Shown in pieces: positions 23,524 to 31,355 of a stretch of 64,000 nt of DNA. The notes under the pieces were generated by a model, which saw only the letters and a list, made by a program, of their open reading frames with translations, was not told the origin of the DNA and did no database searches. How positions within the stretch are numbered: the stretch's first letter is position 1; each line of letters begins with the position of its first letter. A program made the position numbers and the translations under genes. The DNA comes from Acidobacterium capsulatum ATCC 51196. Its GTDB lineage: Bacteria; Acidobacteriota; Terriglobia; Terriglobales; Acidobacteriaceae. The stretch spans positions 1,674,001-1,738,000 of the forward strand of contig NC_012483.1 in assembly GCF_000022565.1 (NCBI RefSeq). Reading direction: 5' to 3'.

Positions 23524-24957
23524 TTATGCCTGCGGCTGGAAGCCGGGATCGAGCGCCGGGCGCGCCAGATGTGCGACCGTGTTGACGAGGGTTTTCGCTC
23601 CCACGGCGAGGGCGATGGCTACAGCCGCGCGGCGGTCATAACCGGCATCCGTCAGCAGCCGGACGTCGGCGTCTGAGACCTGCGTGTGCTTGAGAGCAAT
23701 GGCCGCAGCGAACTGCCGCACGGCATCCAGCTTTCTATCCTGCAGAGGGGCACCGTTGCGGATGGCCTCGATGACCTGCGGGGATGCTCCCGCGCGGGCG
23801 GCGAGTGTGGCATGCACCTGCACGGCGTAATCCGCCGCATTGGCGTAGCTGGCCGCGGCGAGGGCGACCTGCTGCGCGATCGGGTCGAGCGATGTCTGGC
23901 CGAGAGCCTGCAGCATCTGGATGTAGACGTGGAGCACGGCTGGCTCCGCGCCAAGGGCGTAGCCGAGATTCGGAACGAAGCCGAAGAAATTGCTCAGCCC
24001 CTCGACCTCTTCCCTGCCCTGCTGCGGCACAGAGGCCAGATTCAGCTGGCCGAACAGAGCGGCTCCCTGCGCGGTGTCGAGCGTGCGGGCCAGAAAGTTA
24101 CGAATGATGCGCGCGGCCTCGTCGAGATGCGCTTCGAGAACAAAGTGTCCCGCATCGAGAAGATGGACTTCGGCATCTGGAACATCGCGACGAAATGCCT
24201 CGGCCCCCGCGGGAAGGAAGAAGGGATCGTTGCGTCCCCACACGGCCAGAACGGGCGGGCGATGGGTGCGCAGATACTGCTGAAACTGCGGATAGAGAGC
24301 CAGATTGTTCTGATAATCGCGGAAGAGATCGAGCTGGATTTCCTGATTGCCCGGGCGGTCAAGGAAGTGCTGGTCGAGGGTGTAGCTCTCGGGCGCGATG
24401 TGCGTGGAATCGGCCTCGCCGTGCGTGTACTGAAATTGCGTGGTACCGGCCTGCAGGAAGGCGCGCAGTTGATCGCGATTCTGCTGGCTAGGATCTTGCC
24501 AGTATGCGCGAATGGGATTCCAGCCGTCGCTCAGGCCTTCCTCGTAGGCATTGCCATTCTGCGAGATGATCGCGGCGACACGCTCAGGATGCGCGAGCGC
24601 CAGACGGAAGCCGACCGGCGCGCCGTAGTCGAAGACATAGATGGCGTAACGCGTGAGGCCGAGAGAATCCACGAAGCCCTGCATGATCTCTGCGAGGTGA
24701 TCGAAGGTGTAGGAGAAGGTGGCTGCATCGGGCGCGTCAGAGAAACCGAAGCCCGGCAGGTCAGGCGCAATCACGCGGTACTTGTCAGAGAGGCGGTCGA
24801 TGAGGCCGCGATACTGATGACTTGAGGTAGGAAAGCCGTGCAGCAGCAGGACGACAGGGTTATCTTGCTGGCCGGCTTCGCGATAGAAGATGCTCAGTTT
24901 GCTGGCGGCGCGAGGATCTTGCACGGAGAGGTTTTTATAGGCGACGGCGGATGGCAT
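23524..24957 (-). CDS. Alpha/beta-hydrolase fused to AhpD/CMD-like domain
   Basis: 477 residues in two domains. Residues 1-295 form an alpha/beta-hydrolase of the epoxide hydrolase/haloalkane dehalogenase type: HGFPTS oxyanion segment at 40-45, Asp nucleophile D110 (VFDYG), likely acid D244 (WGRNDPF) and His H271 (DAGHFVLE). Residues from about 310 form a carboxymuconolactone-decarboxylase/AhpD-like helical domain. Its usual CxxCxxxH motif reads A375-D-Y-A-V-Q-V-H382, so both redox cysteines are Ala while the His is kept. The domain is therefore unlikely to be a thiol peroxidase. AAAGGAG precedes the ATG at 24957. Upstream is a palindromic operator shared with a divergent TetR gene, so expression is probably induced by a ligand, perhaps the substrate. 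Confidence 0.88.
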   Translation of the reverse strand: MPSAVAYKNLSVQDPRAASKLSIFYREAGQQDNPVVLLLHGFPTSSHQYRGLIDRLSDKYRVIAPDLPGFGFSDAPDAATFSYTFDHLAEIMQGFVDSLGLTRYAIYVFDYGAPVGFRLALAHPERVAAIISQNGNAYEEGLSDGWNPIRAYWQDPSQQNRDQLRAFLQAGTTQFQYTHGEADSTHIAPESYTLDQHFLDRPGNQEIQLDLFRDYQNNLALYPQFQQYLRTHRPPVLAVWGRNDPFFLPAGAEAFRRDVPDAEVHLLDAGHFVLEAHLDEAARIIRNFLARTLDTAQGAALFGQLNLASVPQQGREEVEGLSNFFGFVPNLGYALGAEPAVLHVYIQMLQALGQTSLDPIAQQVALAAASYANAADYAVQVHATLAARAGASPQVIEAIRNGAPLQDRKLDAVRQFAAAIALKHTQVSDADVRLLTDAGYDRRAAVAIALAVGAKTLVNTVAHLARPALDPGFQPQA

Positions 24958-25002
24958 CGGGAAAACTCCTTTTGGGGGCGAGGGGTTAGCCCCTGCGTAT
25001 TG

Positions 25003-25018
25003 TACCGAACGTTCGGTA
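25003..25018. promoter_or_regulatory. TetR-type operator, perfect 16-bp palindrome
   Basis: TACCGAACGTTCGGTA is fully symmetric. It lies 46 bases upstream of the fusion gene's ATG and 101 bases from the divergent TetR ATG. On the - strand it overlaps a TACAAT (25004-24999) that could be the -10 of the fusion gene. Confidence 0.75.
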
Positions 25019-25118
25019 TTTATGTATCCATGAGATGCTTAGCTTTCAAGAAAAGCGTCAGATTTATGCAGATTTTTTCTGAAGTAGAATGAATGGTCTG
25101 TACAGGACTGGAGACGCC

Positions 25119-25703
25119 ATGCCTACTCCGCTTGCCTCAAAAGAGGAAATTGTTGACCGGCTCTTCGCTGTTTTCCGCGACCGCGGCTTCGATGGAGCTT
25201 CGCTGGCCGACCTTTCGCGTGCCACCGGGCTGGGAAAGTCGAGCCTGTATCACCACTTTCCGCAAGGCAAGGAGCAGATGGCCGAGGCCGTGCTGGCGCG
25301 CGCGACAGGGTTGATTGACCGCGCCATTCTGGAGGAGGCGCGCCGCGAGGCTCCGCTCAAGGTGAAGGTGCGAAAGATTGTGGCGGCGCTGGAGCAAATC
25401 TATTCCGGCGGCCGGACGCCCTGCGTGCTGGGACAACTGGCCACGGCGGCAATCGGGAGCACGGCCCGCAAGCATTTGCAGGCGGCTTTTGCGCATTGGA
25501 TCACGGCCATTGCGGAGCTGGCTCAGGAAGCAGGAATGCCGCCGAGCCGCGCACGGAAGTTTGCCGAAGATTGGGTCGCGAGCCTGCAGGGAACGCTCAT
25601 TTTGCAGGCGGCGACGGGGGATGCAGCTCCGTTTGAGCGGGCGCTAGAGGTATTGTTGCAACTCGCGTCACGCGAGAGATCGGCGTCGGCAGAACGGGGA
25701 TAG
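25119..25703 (+). CDS. TetR family transcriptional regulator
   Basis: 194 residues. The HTH lies at about 8-50 (IVDRLFAVFRDRGFDGASLADLSRATGLGKSSLYHHFPQGKEQMAEAVL). The ligand domain contains TPCVLGQLATAAIG, like the YxaF/LmrA branch (TetR_C_11-type). The ATG at 25119 has GGAG at 25110-25113; another ATG 30 bases upstream adds MNGLYRTGDA. Its position opposite the hydrolase fusion, with a perfect palindrome between, strongly suggests that it represses that gene and probably itself. Confidence 0.9.
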   Translation: MPTPLASKEEIVDRLFAVFRDRGFDGASLADLSRATGLGKSSLYHHFPQGKEQMAEAVLARATGLIDRAILEEARREAPLKVKVRKIVAALEQIYSGGRTPCVLGQLATAAIGSTARKHLQAAFAHWITAIAELAQEAGMPPSRARKFAEDWVASLQGTLILQAATGDAAPFERALEVLLQLASRERSASAERG

Positions 25704-25721
25704 AAGATGAGTAGAAAGTAC

Positions 25722-25750
25722 AAAAGCGCACCCTTTGAGAGTGCGCTTTT
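25722..25750. terminator. Bidirectional terminator between tetR and rplQ
   Basis: AAAAGCGCAC (25722-25731) and GTGCGCTTTT (25741-25750) pair perfectly. The A/T ends provide U-runs in both directions, closing the TetR transcript and the whole ribosomal supercluster. Confidence 0.88.
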
Positions 25751-25778
25751 GTGTCGTTGAGGTGTTTTGGGAGCAGAA

Positions 25779-26261
25779 CTACTCGTTGCCGCCTTCGGGC
25801 TCGCCGCCCTCAGCCTGCTGCTGCTCGGCCATGGCCTTCTGCATCTCTTCGCGGCGCTTGGCACGGGCTTCGGCGCGCTTCTGGCGCTTCTCGTCCAGTT
25901 CCTGCTCGGCTCCGAGAAGCTCGATGAAGGCCTTTTCGGCTCCGTCGCCGCGCTGGAAGCCGCTGCGCACGATGCGCAGATAGCCGCCATTGCGGTCGCC
26001 GTAACGGGGAGCCACCGTGTCAAAAAGGCGGGTGACCGCTTCGCGCGTCTGCAAGTAAGCCAGCGCCTGCCGGCGCGAGTGCACGTCGCCCTTCTTGCCC
26101 AGGGTGATCAGCTTTTCCACGTGAGGCCGGGCCGCTTTGGCCTTGGTGATGGTGGTCTCGACGCGATCTTCCATCAGAATGGACGTGACCAGGTTCCGCA
26201 GCAGCGCGCGGCGATGGCTGGTGTTGCGCCCCAGTTTGTAACCTGCATTGCGATGACGCAT
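25779..26261 (-). CDS. rplQ: 50S ribosomal protein L17
   Basis: 160 residues; E. coli L17 has 127. The core MRHRNAGYKLGRNTSHRRALLRNL and LGKKGDVHSRRQALAYL are standard. The excess is a charged C-terminal extension (about 115-160) rich in Glu, Lys, Arg, Gln and Gly, predicted coiled or disordered. It sits on the lower face of the large subunit near the peptide exit. It is the last gene of the supercluster, separated from rpoA by a heptamer-repeat hairpin. Confidence 0.97.
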   Translation of the reverse strand: MRHRNAGYKLGRNTSHRRALLRNLVTSILMEDRVETTITKAKAARPHVEKLITLGKKGDVHSRRQALAYLQTREAVTRLFDTVAPRYGDRNGGYLRIVRSGFQRGDGAEKAFIELLGAEQELDEKRQKRAEARAKRREEMQKAMAEQQQAEGGEPEGGNE

Positions 26262-26283
26262 GGCGAATCTCTCTTGATTAAGT

Positions 26284-26353
26284 TCTCAGTTGTCAGTCCC
26301 CAGTCTTCAGGCCCGGGCAAAGCCACTGGGGACTGAAGACTGGCAACTGGATA
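26284..26353. repeat. Inverted heptamer array (NNNCAGT family), rplQ-rpoA spacer
   Basis: Left arm 26287-26310 consists of 7-base units ending in CAGT (TGTCAGT, CCCCAGT, then CTTCAGG). Right arm 26326-26349 is the same type inverted (ACTGGGG, ACTGAAG, ACTGGCA). The arms can form a 24-position stem with a few mismatches at the variable unit positions, around a GC-rich loop. Confidence 0.85.
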
Positions 26354-26359
26354 CTTCTG

Positions 26360-27451
26360 TTAAAAGTTTTCGGTCTCGTTCGGCAGCGGGAAGTCTTCTT
26401 CAAAGTCTTCCTCGTCGTCATCGAAACCGCTGTAGCTCTGAGCCAGCGTCTGCGCGGGCAGGATGCTGGTGGGGCCGGGAACTGCGTTGCCGTTTTCGTC
26501 GATCTTCATGCCGAGGGAGAGGCCCATCTGAGCCAGGATCTCCTTGATCTCGTTGAGCGATTTGCGGCCGAAGTTCTTGGTCTTCAGCATCTCGGCTTCG
26601 GTCTTCTGCACCAGCTCGCCGATGGTCTGAATGTTGGCATTCTTGAGGCAGTTGTAACTGCGCACGCTCAGCTCCAGCTCTTCGACGGAGCGGTTGAGGT
26701 TTTCATTGCGCAACTGCACGCGGCCTTCTTCGCTGTGGCTCTCGGCTTCGATCTCTTCCTCGAAGTTGATGAAGATGCTCATGTGATCCTTGAGCAGCTT
26801 CGCAGCCAGGCCGACGGCATCGGCGGGCAGCACGGTGCCGTTTGTCATGACTTCGAGCGTCAGCTTGTCGTAGTCAGTGATCTGACCAAGACGGGCGGCC
26901 TCGACAAAGTAGTTGACCTTGCGCACGGGCGAGTGAACGGAGTCCACCGGGATGAAGCCGATGCCGAGGTCATTGTCGTGGTTCTTGTCCGCCGAGACGA
27001 AACCGCGGCCCCGCTTGAGGCGCATTTCCATCTCCAGCTTGCCGCCTTCGCTGACGGTAGCGATATAGATATCCTTGTCGAGGATTTCGACGTCGGCATC
27101 GGCTTCGATCATGCCCGAGGTAACGACTCCGGGCTGGTCGGCGCGCACATAAAGCGCCTTGGGGCCGTCGCCGTTGAGCTTGAAGGGCACCTGCTTGAGG
27201 TTCAGGATGATGTCCGTCGCATCCTCGACGACGCCGGGGATGGACTGGAACTCGTGCAGAACGCCTTCAATCTTGACAGCGGTGACCGCAGCTCCCTCGA
27301 TGGACGAGAGCAGGGTGCGGCGCAGCGCATTGCCGATGGTGGTGCCGAAGCCGCGCTCGAAGGGCTGAGCGCTGAACTTGCCGAACTTCTCAGTGAGCGT
27401 CTCGGGATCAACCACCAGACGCTTGGGCTTTTGAAATCCTCTCCAAAGCAT
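26360..27451 (-). CDS. rpoA: RNA polymerase alpha subunit
   Basis: 363 residues. The N-terminal dimerisation domain shows [23 protein letters not shown] (about 32-54) and [13 protein letters not shown]. The C-terminal domain is at about 255-325, with [22 protein letters not shown] and [13 protein letters not shown], the DNA- and activator-contact region. Beyond the usual end there is an extra tail of about 35 residues, finishing in a strongly acidic [20 protein letters not shown]. Alpha nucleates RNA polymerase assembly. GGAGAG precedes the ATG. Between it and rpsD lies a 171-base spacer with a hairpin. Confidence 0.97.
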   Translation of the reverse strand: MLWRGFQKPKRLVVDPETLTEKFGKFSAQPFERGFGTTIGNALRRTLLSSIEGAAVTAVKIEGVLHEFQSIPGVVEDATDIILNLKQVPFKLNGDGPKALYVRADQPGVVTSGMIEADADVEILDKDIYIATVSEGGKLEMEMRLKRGRGFVSADKNHDNDLGIGFIPVDSVHSPVRKVNYFVEAARLGQITDYDKLTLEVMTNGTVLPADAVGLAAKLLKDHMSIFINFEEEIEAESHSEEGRVQLRNENLNRSVEELELSVRSYNCLKNANIQTIGELVQKTEAEMLKTKNFGRKSLNEIKEILAQMGLSLGMKIDENGNAVPGPTSILPAQTLAQSYSGFDDDEEDFEEDFPLPNETENF

Positions 27452-27560
27452 ATCGATTCACTCTCCATGCACAGCAAACGCCGCGAAGCATTCTGCAACG
27501 GCTGTGCCTGTTTCTTCTCCGTTGCGTTAATTTTGCCGCGCCGCAGCGCGGGTGTTGCGG

Positions 27561-27612
27561 AGTTCTCAGCGGCCAGTCCCCTGCCAAAGCCGAGGACCGG
27601 CCGCTGCGAACT
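27561..27612. repeat. Inverted repeat in rpsD-rpoA spacer
   Basis: Arms 27561-27579 and 27594-27612 pair in three blocks (AGTTC/GAACT, CAGCGGCC/GGCCGCTG, GTCC/GGAC), 17 bp with two single mismatches. The left arm contains NNNCAGY heptamer units (TCTCAGC, GGCCAGT), so it is a degenerate member of the same repeat family. Confidence 0.75.
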
Positions 27613-27622
27613 AAAAACCGGA

Positions 27623-28252
27623 TTACTTGCTGTAAAGTTCGACGATCAGCTGCTCGTTGACCGGGAGGTTGACGTCTTCGCGCTTGGGCAGCGAGACGAC
27701 CTTGCCGGAGAGATTCGCGTGATCGACCTGCAGCCATGCCGGAGCCGGCTGACCACTGGCGAAGTCGCGGCCCATCTCAACGACGACGAGCTTCGAGCTG
27801 TTCGGGCGGATCTTGATCTCGTCCCCAACCTTGACCTGGAAGGAGGGGATGTTCACCTTGCGGCCGTTGACCTCGACGTGGCCGTGGCGCACAATCTGGC
27901 GGGCCTGACGGCGGGAGGTGGCAAAACCGAGACGGAAGGCGATGTTATCGAGGCGGCACTCGAGCTGCTGGATGAGCAGTTCGCCCGTCACGCCCGGCGC
28001 GCGCGAAGCCTTCTCGTAGTACTCGCGGAACTGGCCTTCGAGGGTGAAATAGATGCGCTTTGCCTTCTGCTTTTCACGCAGCTGCAGACCGTAGCCAACA
28101 ATCTTGGCCTTGCGGTCACGGCCATGCTGGCCGGGGGCGAAGTTACGCTTCTCAATGGCGCACTTGTCGGTAAAGCACTTGGTGCCCTTGAGGAAAAGCT
28201 TCATGCCTTCGCGACGGCAAAGGCGGCATACAGGTCCGGTATAACGTGCCAA
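27623..28252 (-). CDS. rpsD: 30S ribosomal protein S4
   Basis: 209 residues, full length. It is the zinc-binding (C+) form: C9, C12, C26 and C31 (CRLC, then KCFTDKC). The S4 RNA-binding domain spans about 98-160 ([28 protein letters not shown]). S4 is a primary 16S rRNA binder and in many bacteria represses its own operon; the hairpins in the rpsM leader and the spacers here are possible targets but that is untested. Confidence 0.97.
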   Translation of the reverse strand: MARYTGPVCRLCRREGMKLFLKGTKCFTDKCAIEKRNFAPGQHGRDRKAKIVGYGLQLREKQKAKRIYFTLEGQFREYYEKASRAPGVTGELLIQQLECRLDNIAFRLGFATSRRQARQIVRHGHVEVNGRKVNIPSFQVKVGDEIKIRPNSSKLVVVEMGRDFASGQPAPAWLQVDHANLSGKVVSLPKREDVNLPVNEQLIVELYSK

Positions 28253-28321
28253 AATCTCTCTCCTAAATCTTCAGGGGACGACCGGTTTACGCGCAGCACA
28301 GCGTGTCTTCCCAGTCCTTAG

Positions 28322-28450
28322 GCAGCTCTTAGCTGCAAGCTCTTAGCCTTTAGCTTAAAAGGCAAAACGCAGCAGAGTGCCATCTACTAGTTTACAGACT
28401 TTTGGCCGCCAGCTCCAGCGAAAGGTAAGAGCTGGCGGCTAAAAGCTGCA
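28322..28450. repeat. Inverted heptamer array (NNAGCYN family), rpsK-rpsD spacer
   Basis: The left part, 28321-28352, is a run of units such as TTAGCTG, CAAGCTC, TTAGCCT and TTAGCTT. The right part is the inverted type. A very stable 15-bp stem forms between 28401-28415 and 28429-28443 (one G-U). The array stops one base before the rpsK stop codon. Confidence 0.8.
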
Positions 28451-28451
28451 C

Positions 28452-28868
28452 TTATACGCGCCGGCGCTTGGGCGGACGGCATCCGTTGTGGGGCACCGGG
28501 GTGGTGTCGCGAATTGAGCGGACTTCGAGGCCGGCAACTGCCAGCGCACGCACCGCGGACTCACGGCCCGAACCGGGACCGCTGACGCGCACATCGACCG
28601 AACGGAGACCATGATCCCGCGCCATGTTGGCGGCGTTGATCGCGGCCTGCTGGGCTGCGAAGGGAGTGCCCTTACGCGACCCGCGGAAGCCGAGGGAGCC
28701 CGAGCTCTTCCACGAGAGGGTATTGCCCTGGCCGTCGGTGATGGTCACGATGGTGTTGTTAAACGAGGCCTGGATAAAGACCAAGCCGTAAGGAACATTT
28801 TTCCGTTCCCGCTTCTTGAACTTTTTGTTCTTGGCGGCCTTGCCGGCCGTTGCCTTTGCCTTCGCCAT
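28452..28868 (-). CDS. rpsK: 30S ribosomal protein S11
   Basis: 138 residues. The Lys-rich N-terminus [21 protein letters not shown] is longer than in E. coli. The core [20 protein letters not shown] and the C-terminal [20 protein letters not shown], then PKRRRV, are standard. Located on the platform of the 30S subunit. The start codon overlaps the rpsM stop (TAATG). Confidence 0.97.
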   Translation of the reverse strand: MAKAKATAGKAAKNKKFKKRERKNVPYGLVFIQASFNNTIVTITDGQGNTLSWKSSGSLGFRGSRKGTPFAAQQAAINAANMARDHGLRSVDVRVSGPGSGRESAVRALAVAGLEVRSIRDTTPVPHNGCRPPKRRRV

Positions 28869-29251
28869 TAGGTCTTGGTCGCTTTCTTCTTACCCGCCAC
28901 GGTGCCACGGCGCGGTCCCTTGCGCGTACGGGCGTTGGTGTGAGTACGTTGTCCGCGAACCGGCAGGCTGCGGCGATGCCGGAGACCGCGGTAGGACTGG
29001 ATTTCGATGAGCCGCTTGATGTGCATCGCAACGTCTTTGCGCAGGTCGCCTTCGACCTGGCCTTCGGCTTCGATGACCTGACGGATACGGTTGACCTCGT
29101 CTTCGCTGAGATCCTGAATCTTCCGGAACGGATCGACGTTCGCGGCAGTCAGGATGCGGAGCGCACGGGGGTTGCCGATACCGTAAATGTAGGTAAGCGC
29201 GATCCGGGCCTGCTTGTTCCGAGGCAGATCGACGCCAGCAACACGTGCCAT
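28868..29251 (-). CDS. rpsM: 30S ribosomal protein S13
   Basis: 127 residues. [26 protein letters not shown] at the start and [22 protein letters not shown] near the end are diagnostic. S13 sits in the 30S head and forms the B1 bridges to the 50S subunit. The Lys-rich tail [17 protein letters not shown] contacts tRNA at the P site. The 164-base gap to rpmJ holds a hairpin. Confidence 0.97.
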   Translation of the reverse strand: MARVAGVDLPRNKQARIALTYIYGIGNPRALRILTAANVDPFRKIQDLSEDEVNRIRQVIEAEGQVEGDLRKDVAMHIKRLIEIQSYRGLRHRRSLPVRGQRTHTNARTRKGPRRGTVAGKKKATKT

Positions 29252-29266
29252 AGTTTGCCCTTCATG

Positions 29267-29290
29267 GCTCCAGAAACTGCTCTCTGGAGC
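29267..29290 (-). promoter_or_regulatory. Hairpin in rpmJ-rpsM spacer
   Basis: GCTCCAGA (29267-29274) and TCTGGAGC (29283-29290) pair perfectly over 8 bp, 16 bases upstream of the rpsM start. It could take part in S4-type autoregulation of rpsM-rpsK-rpsD-rpoA, which acts at this position in E. coli; no pseudoknot was verified. Confidence 0.4.
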
Positions 29291-29415
29291 GGGTGGTTAT
29301 GCCTCGGCCGGCTTCGGCTCTGGCGGGTGAGGACCGGGGTTCATCGCAAGCCTTGATGGCTACTCGCCCCTGCCCGCGAAACAGACGGGCGTGGTCCGGT
29401 GGAAACAGGCCAGAA

Positions 29416-29529
29416 CTAGCCCTGGCGCTGCTTGTGCTTGGAATTCTCGCAGATCACACGCACCACACCACGGCGGTGGATGACCTTGCACTTGTCACAA
29501 ATTTTCTTTACCGATGCACGAACCTTCAT
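29416..29529 (-). CDS. rpmJ: 50S ribosomal protein L36
   Basis: 37 residues ([20 protein letters not shown], then [17 protein letters not shown]). It is the zinc-binding form with C11, C14, C27 and H32. Length and sequence match L36 exactly. It lies between infA and rpsM, the usual order. The heptamer array starts directly upstream of its ATG. Confidence 0.97.
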
Positions 29530-29615
29530 AAACAGTCCCCAGTTTTCAGTTACCAGTTATCAGCGGCCAGTGCTCAGTCCCTATGGCCCCACCGGGGACT
29601 GCGGACTGGCAACTG
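29530..29615. repeat. Heptamer array (NNNCAGT family), infA-rpmJ spacer
   Basis: Seven consecutive 7-base units: AAACAGT, CCCCAGT, TTTCAGT, TACCAGT, TATCAGC, GGCCAGT and GCTCAGT. An inverted stretch GGGGACT, GCGGACT, GGCAACT follows at 29594-29614. It fills nearly the whole spacer and begins within the L36 start codon region. Confidence 0.85.
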
Positions 29616-29620
29616 CTCGC

Positions 29621-29839
29621 TTACTTGTAGCGGTAGACGATCCGTCCGCGATTCAGGTCGTAAGGGCTGAGCTCGACCGCAACACGGTCGCCCGGAAGGA
29701 TGCGGATGAAGTTTTTCCGCATGCGACCCGAGACGTGCGCCAGCACCTCGTGACCATTCTCGAGCGTGACCTTGAACATGGCATTGGGCAACGTTTCTGC
29801 CACCGTTGCCATGACCTCAATCGCGTCTTCTTTCGACAA
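29621..29839 (-). CDS. infA: Translation initiation factor IF-1
   Basis: The OB-fold factor that binds the 30S A site. From a TTG at 29839 the protein has exactly 72 residues, the family length, starting SKEDAIEV after the initiator. [19 protein letters not shown] at the end is diagnostic. AGGCAGGGGA lies just upstream of the TTG. The frame remains open to a GTG at 29878, three bases after the map stop, which would add [13 protein letters not shown]; that extension is atypical. No ATG is available before residue 10 of the core, so a non-ATG start is required in either case. Confidence 0.92.
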   Translation of the reverse strand: MSKEDAIEVMATVAETLPNAMFKVTLENGHEVLAHVSGRMRKNFIRILPGDRVAVELSPYDLNRGRIVYRYK

Positions 29840-29881
29840 ATCCCCTGCCTGGTTCTGCCGGCTTCGCGGCCGGCTCACTCT

Positions 29882-30634
29882 TTACTGCGTCAATATCAAA
29901 GCGCCGTCAGCGGTGACTGCCACGGTGTGCTCGAAGTGGGCGCTCATGCTGCCGTCTTCGGTTACCGCCGTCCATCCGTCTTCGAGCACCTGTACGCCGG
30001 GCTTGCCTACATTGACCATTGGTTCAATGCAGATCACCATGCCCTCTTTCAACTTCTGGCCCTGGCCGCGACGCCCGTAGTTGGGCACCTGCGGATCTTC
30101 GTGCATCCGCGTACCGATGCCATGGCCCACAAACTCACGCACCACGCTGAAGCCCGCGGCCTCGACCACTTCCTGCACGGCCGCACCGATATCGCCCAGC
30201 GCCGCTCCGGCTCTCACGGCTTCAATGCCACGTTGCAGCGACTCTTCGGTCACTTCGAGCAACTTCTGCGTGCTCGGACTGGTCTTCTGTCCTACCACGA
30301 TGGTCGTGGCCGAGTCGCCGTAGTAACCATCGATTACGACTCCGGTATCGACAGATACAATGTCGCCCTCGCGGAGCGTCCGCTCGGCGGAAGGAATGCC
30401 GTGCACCACTTCACTGTTGACCGACGTGCAAAGCACGCACGGATAGCCGCGGTAGCCCTTGAAAGCCGGCTTGACGCCCATCTCGTGCATCCGGGCCGCT
30501 GCCGCGTTCTCCAGATCAAGGGTAGTCACGCCGGGCTTCACCAGCCCGCGCACGTAATTCAAAATCTCACGGACTGCTTGTCCGCTGCGCCGCATCTTTT
30601 CAATTTCCTGCGGCGACTTGATCATGATCGCCAT
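29882..30634 (-). CDS. map: Methionine aminopeptidase, type I
   Basis: 250 residues. Removes the initiator Met from nascent proteins whose second residue is small. All catalytic residues are present: H79, metal ligands D96, D107, H171, E204 and E235, in VSVDTG, YGDSA, GHGIG, IEPM and HFEHT contexts. There is no N-terminal SH3 extension, as in E. coli. It is located after adk (gap of 4 bases) and before infA, the common spc-alpha junction. Confidence 0.96.
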   Translation of the reverse strand: MAIMIKSPQEIEKMRRSGQAVREILNYVRGLVKPGVTTLDLENAAAARMHEMGVKPAFKGYRGYPCVLCTSVNSEVVHGIPSAERTLREGDIVSVDTGVVIDGYYGDSATTIVVGQKTSPSTQKLLEVTEESLQRGIEAVRAGAALGDIGAAVQEVVEAAGFSVVREFVGHGIGTRMHEDPQVPNYGRRGQGQKLKEGMVICIEPMVNVGKPGVQVLEDGWTAVTEDGSMSAHFEHTVAVTADGALILTQ

Positions 30635-30638
30635 CCTG

Positions 30639-31355
30639 CTAACTCCTCAGCTTCTCGATGGCTGCCATAATGCCCGAGGTCACGGCTTCCACGGCCCGCT
30701 CTCCATCGACTTGAGCAAATCTGCCAAGGCCGCGATAGTGCTCGACGACAGGGGCAGTCAGGGATTCGTAGGCTCGCATACGCTCCTCAAACACTTCTTC
30801 CGTATCGTCGGAGCGGCGGACGAGCTGCGTGCCGTCTTTGTCACAGACTTCGTCGACGCGGGGTGGCTGCAAGTAGATGTTGTAGATCGTCTTGCAGACA
30901 GGGCACATGCGCCTTCCCGTAATACGGCGCAAGAGTTGATTGTAGCTCACCTGAATGCTGACTGCAACGACGGGGACCGTTCCCCGCTGCGCGGAGAGGT
31001 GGGCATCGAGCCAGTCTGCCTGGCCCAGAGTCCTGGGGAAGCCGTCGAGGATATATCCGGTGGCCGTGTCAGGCTCGAGCAGGCGCTGGGCGACCATCTG
31101 GTTGACCAGATCATCAGGGACCAGCTCGCCGCGATCCATAAGAGCCTGCGCCTGCCGGCCGAGGTCACTGCCCTTTTCGACATTGGATCGGAGCAGATCT
31201 CCAGTGGAGATCTGCGGAATGCTCCAGGCCTTCATGATTTCCTTGGCCTGAGTTCCCTTACCGACTCCCGGAGCTCCCAGAAGCAGAATGGGGCCAGGGG
31301 TAAAGTTTACGGGCAGCGCGCTCTCGGCGGCTGCCCTGAACTGAGCTTCGCTCAC
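30639..31355 (-). CDS. adk: Adenylate kinase
   Basis: 238 residues. Catalyses ATP + AMP to 2 ADP. The P-loop GAPGVGKGT is at 27-35, about 20 residues later than usual because of an N-terminal extension (MSEAQFRAAAESALPVNF). The AMP-binding ISTGDLLR and DGFPRT are present. The long LID carries a zinc site C151, C154, C171, D174 (three Cys plus Asp). The start is a GTG at 31355 that shares a base with the secY stop (TAGTG); GGAAGGCGG upstream within secY supports it. No other start precedes the P-loop. Confidence 0.95.
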   Translation of the reverse strand: MSEAQFRAAAESALPVNFTPGPILLLGAPGVGKGTQAKEIMKAWSIPQISTGDLLRSNVEKGSDLGRQAQALMDRGELVPDDLVNQMVAQRLLEPDTATGYILDGFPRTLGQADWLDAHLSAQRGTVPVVAVSIQVSYNQLLRRITGRRMCPVCKTIYNIYLQPPRVDEVCDKDGTQLVRRSDDTEEVFEERMRAYESLTAPVVEHYRGLGRFAQVDGERAVEAVTSGIMAAIEKLRS

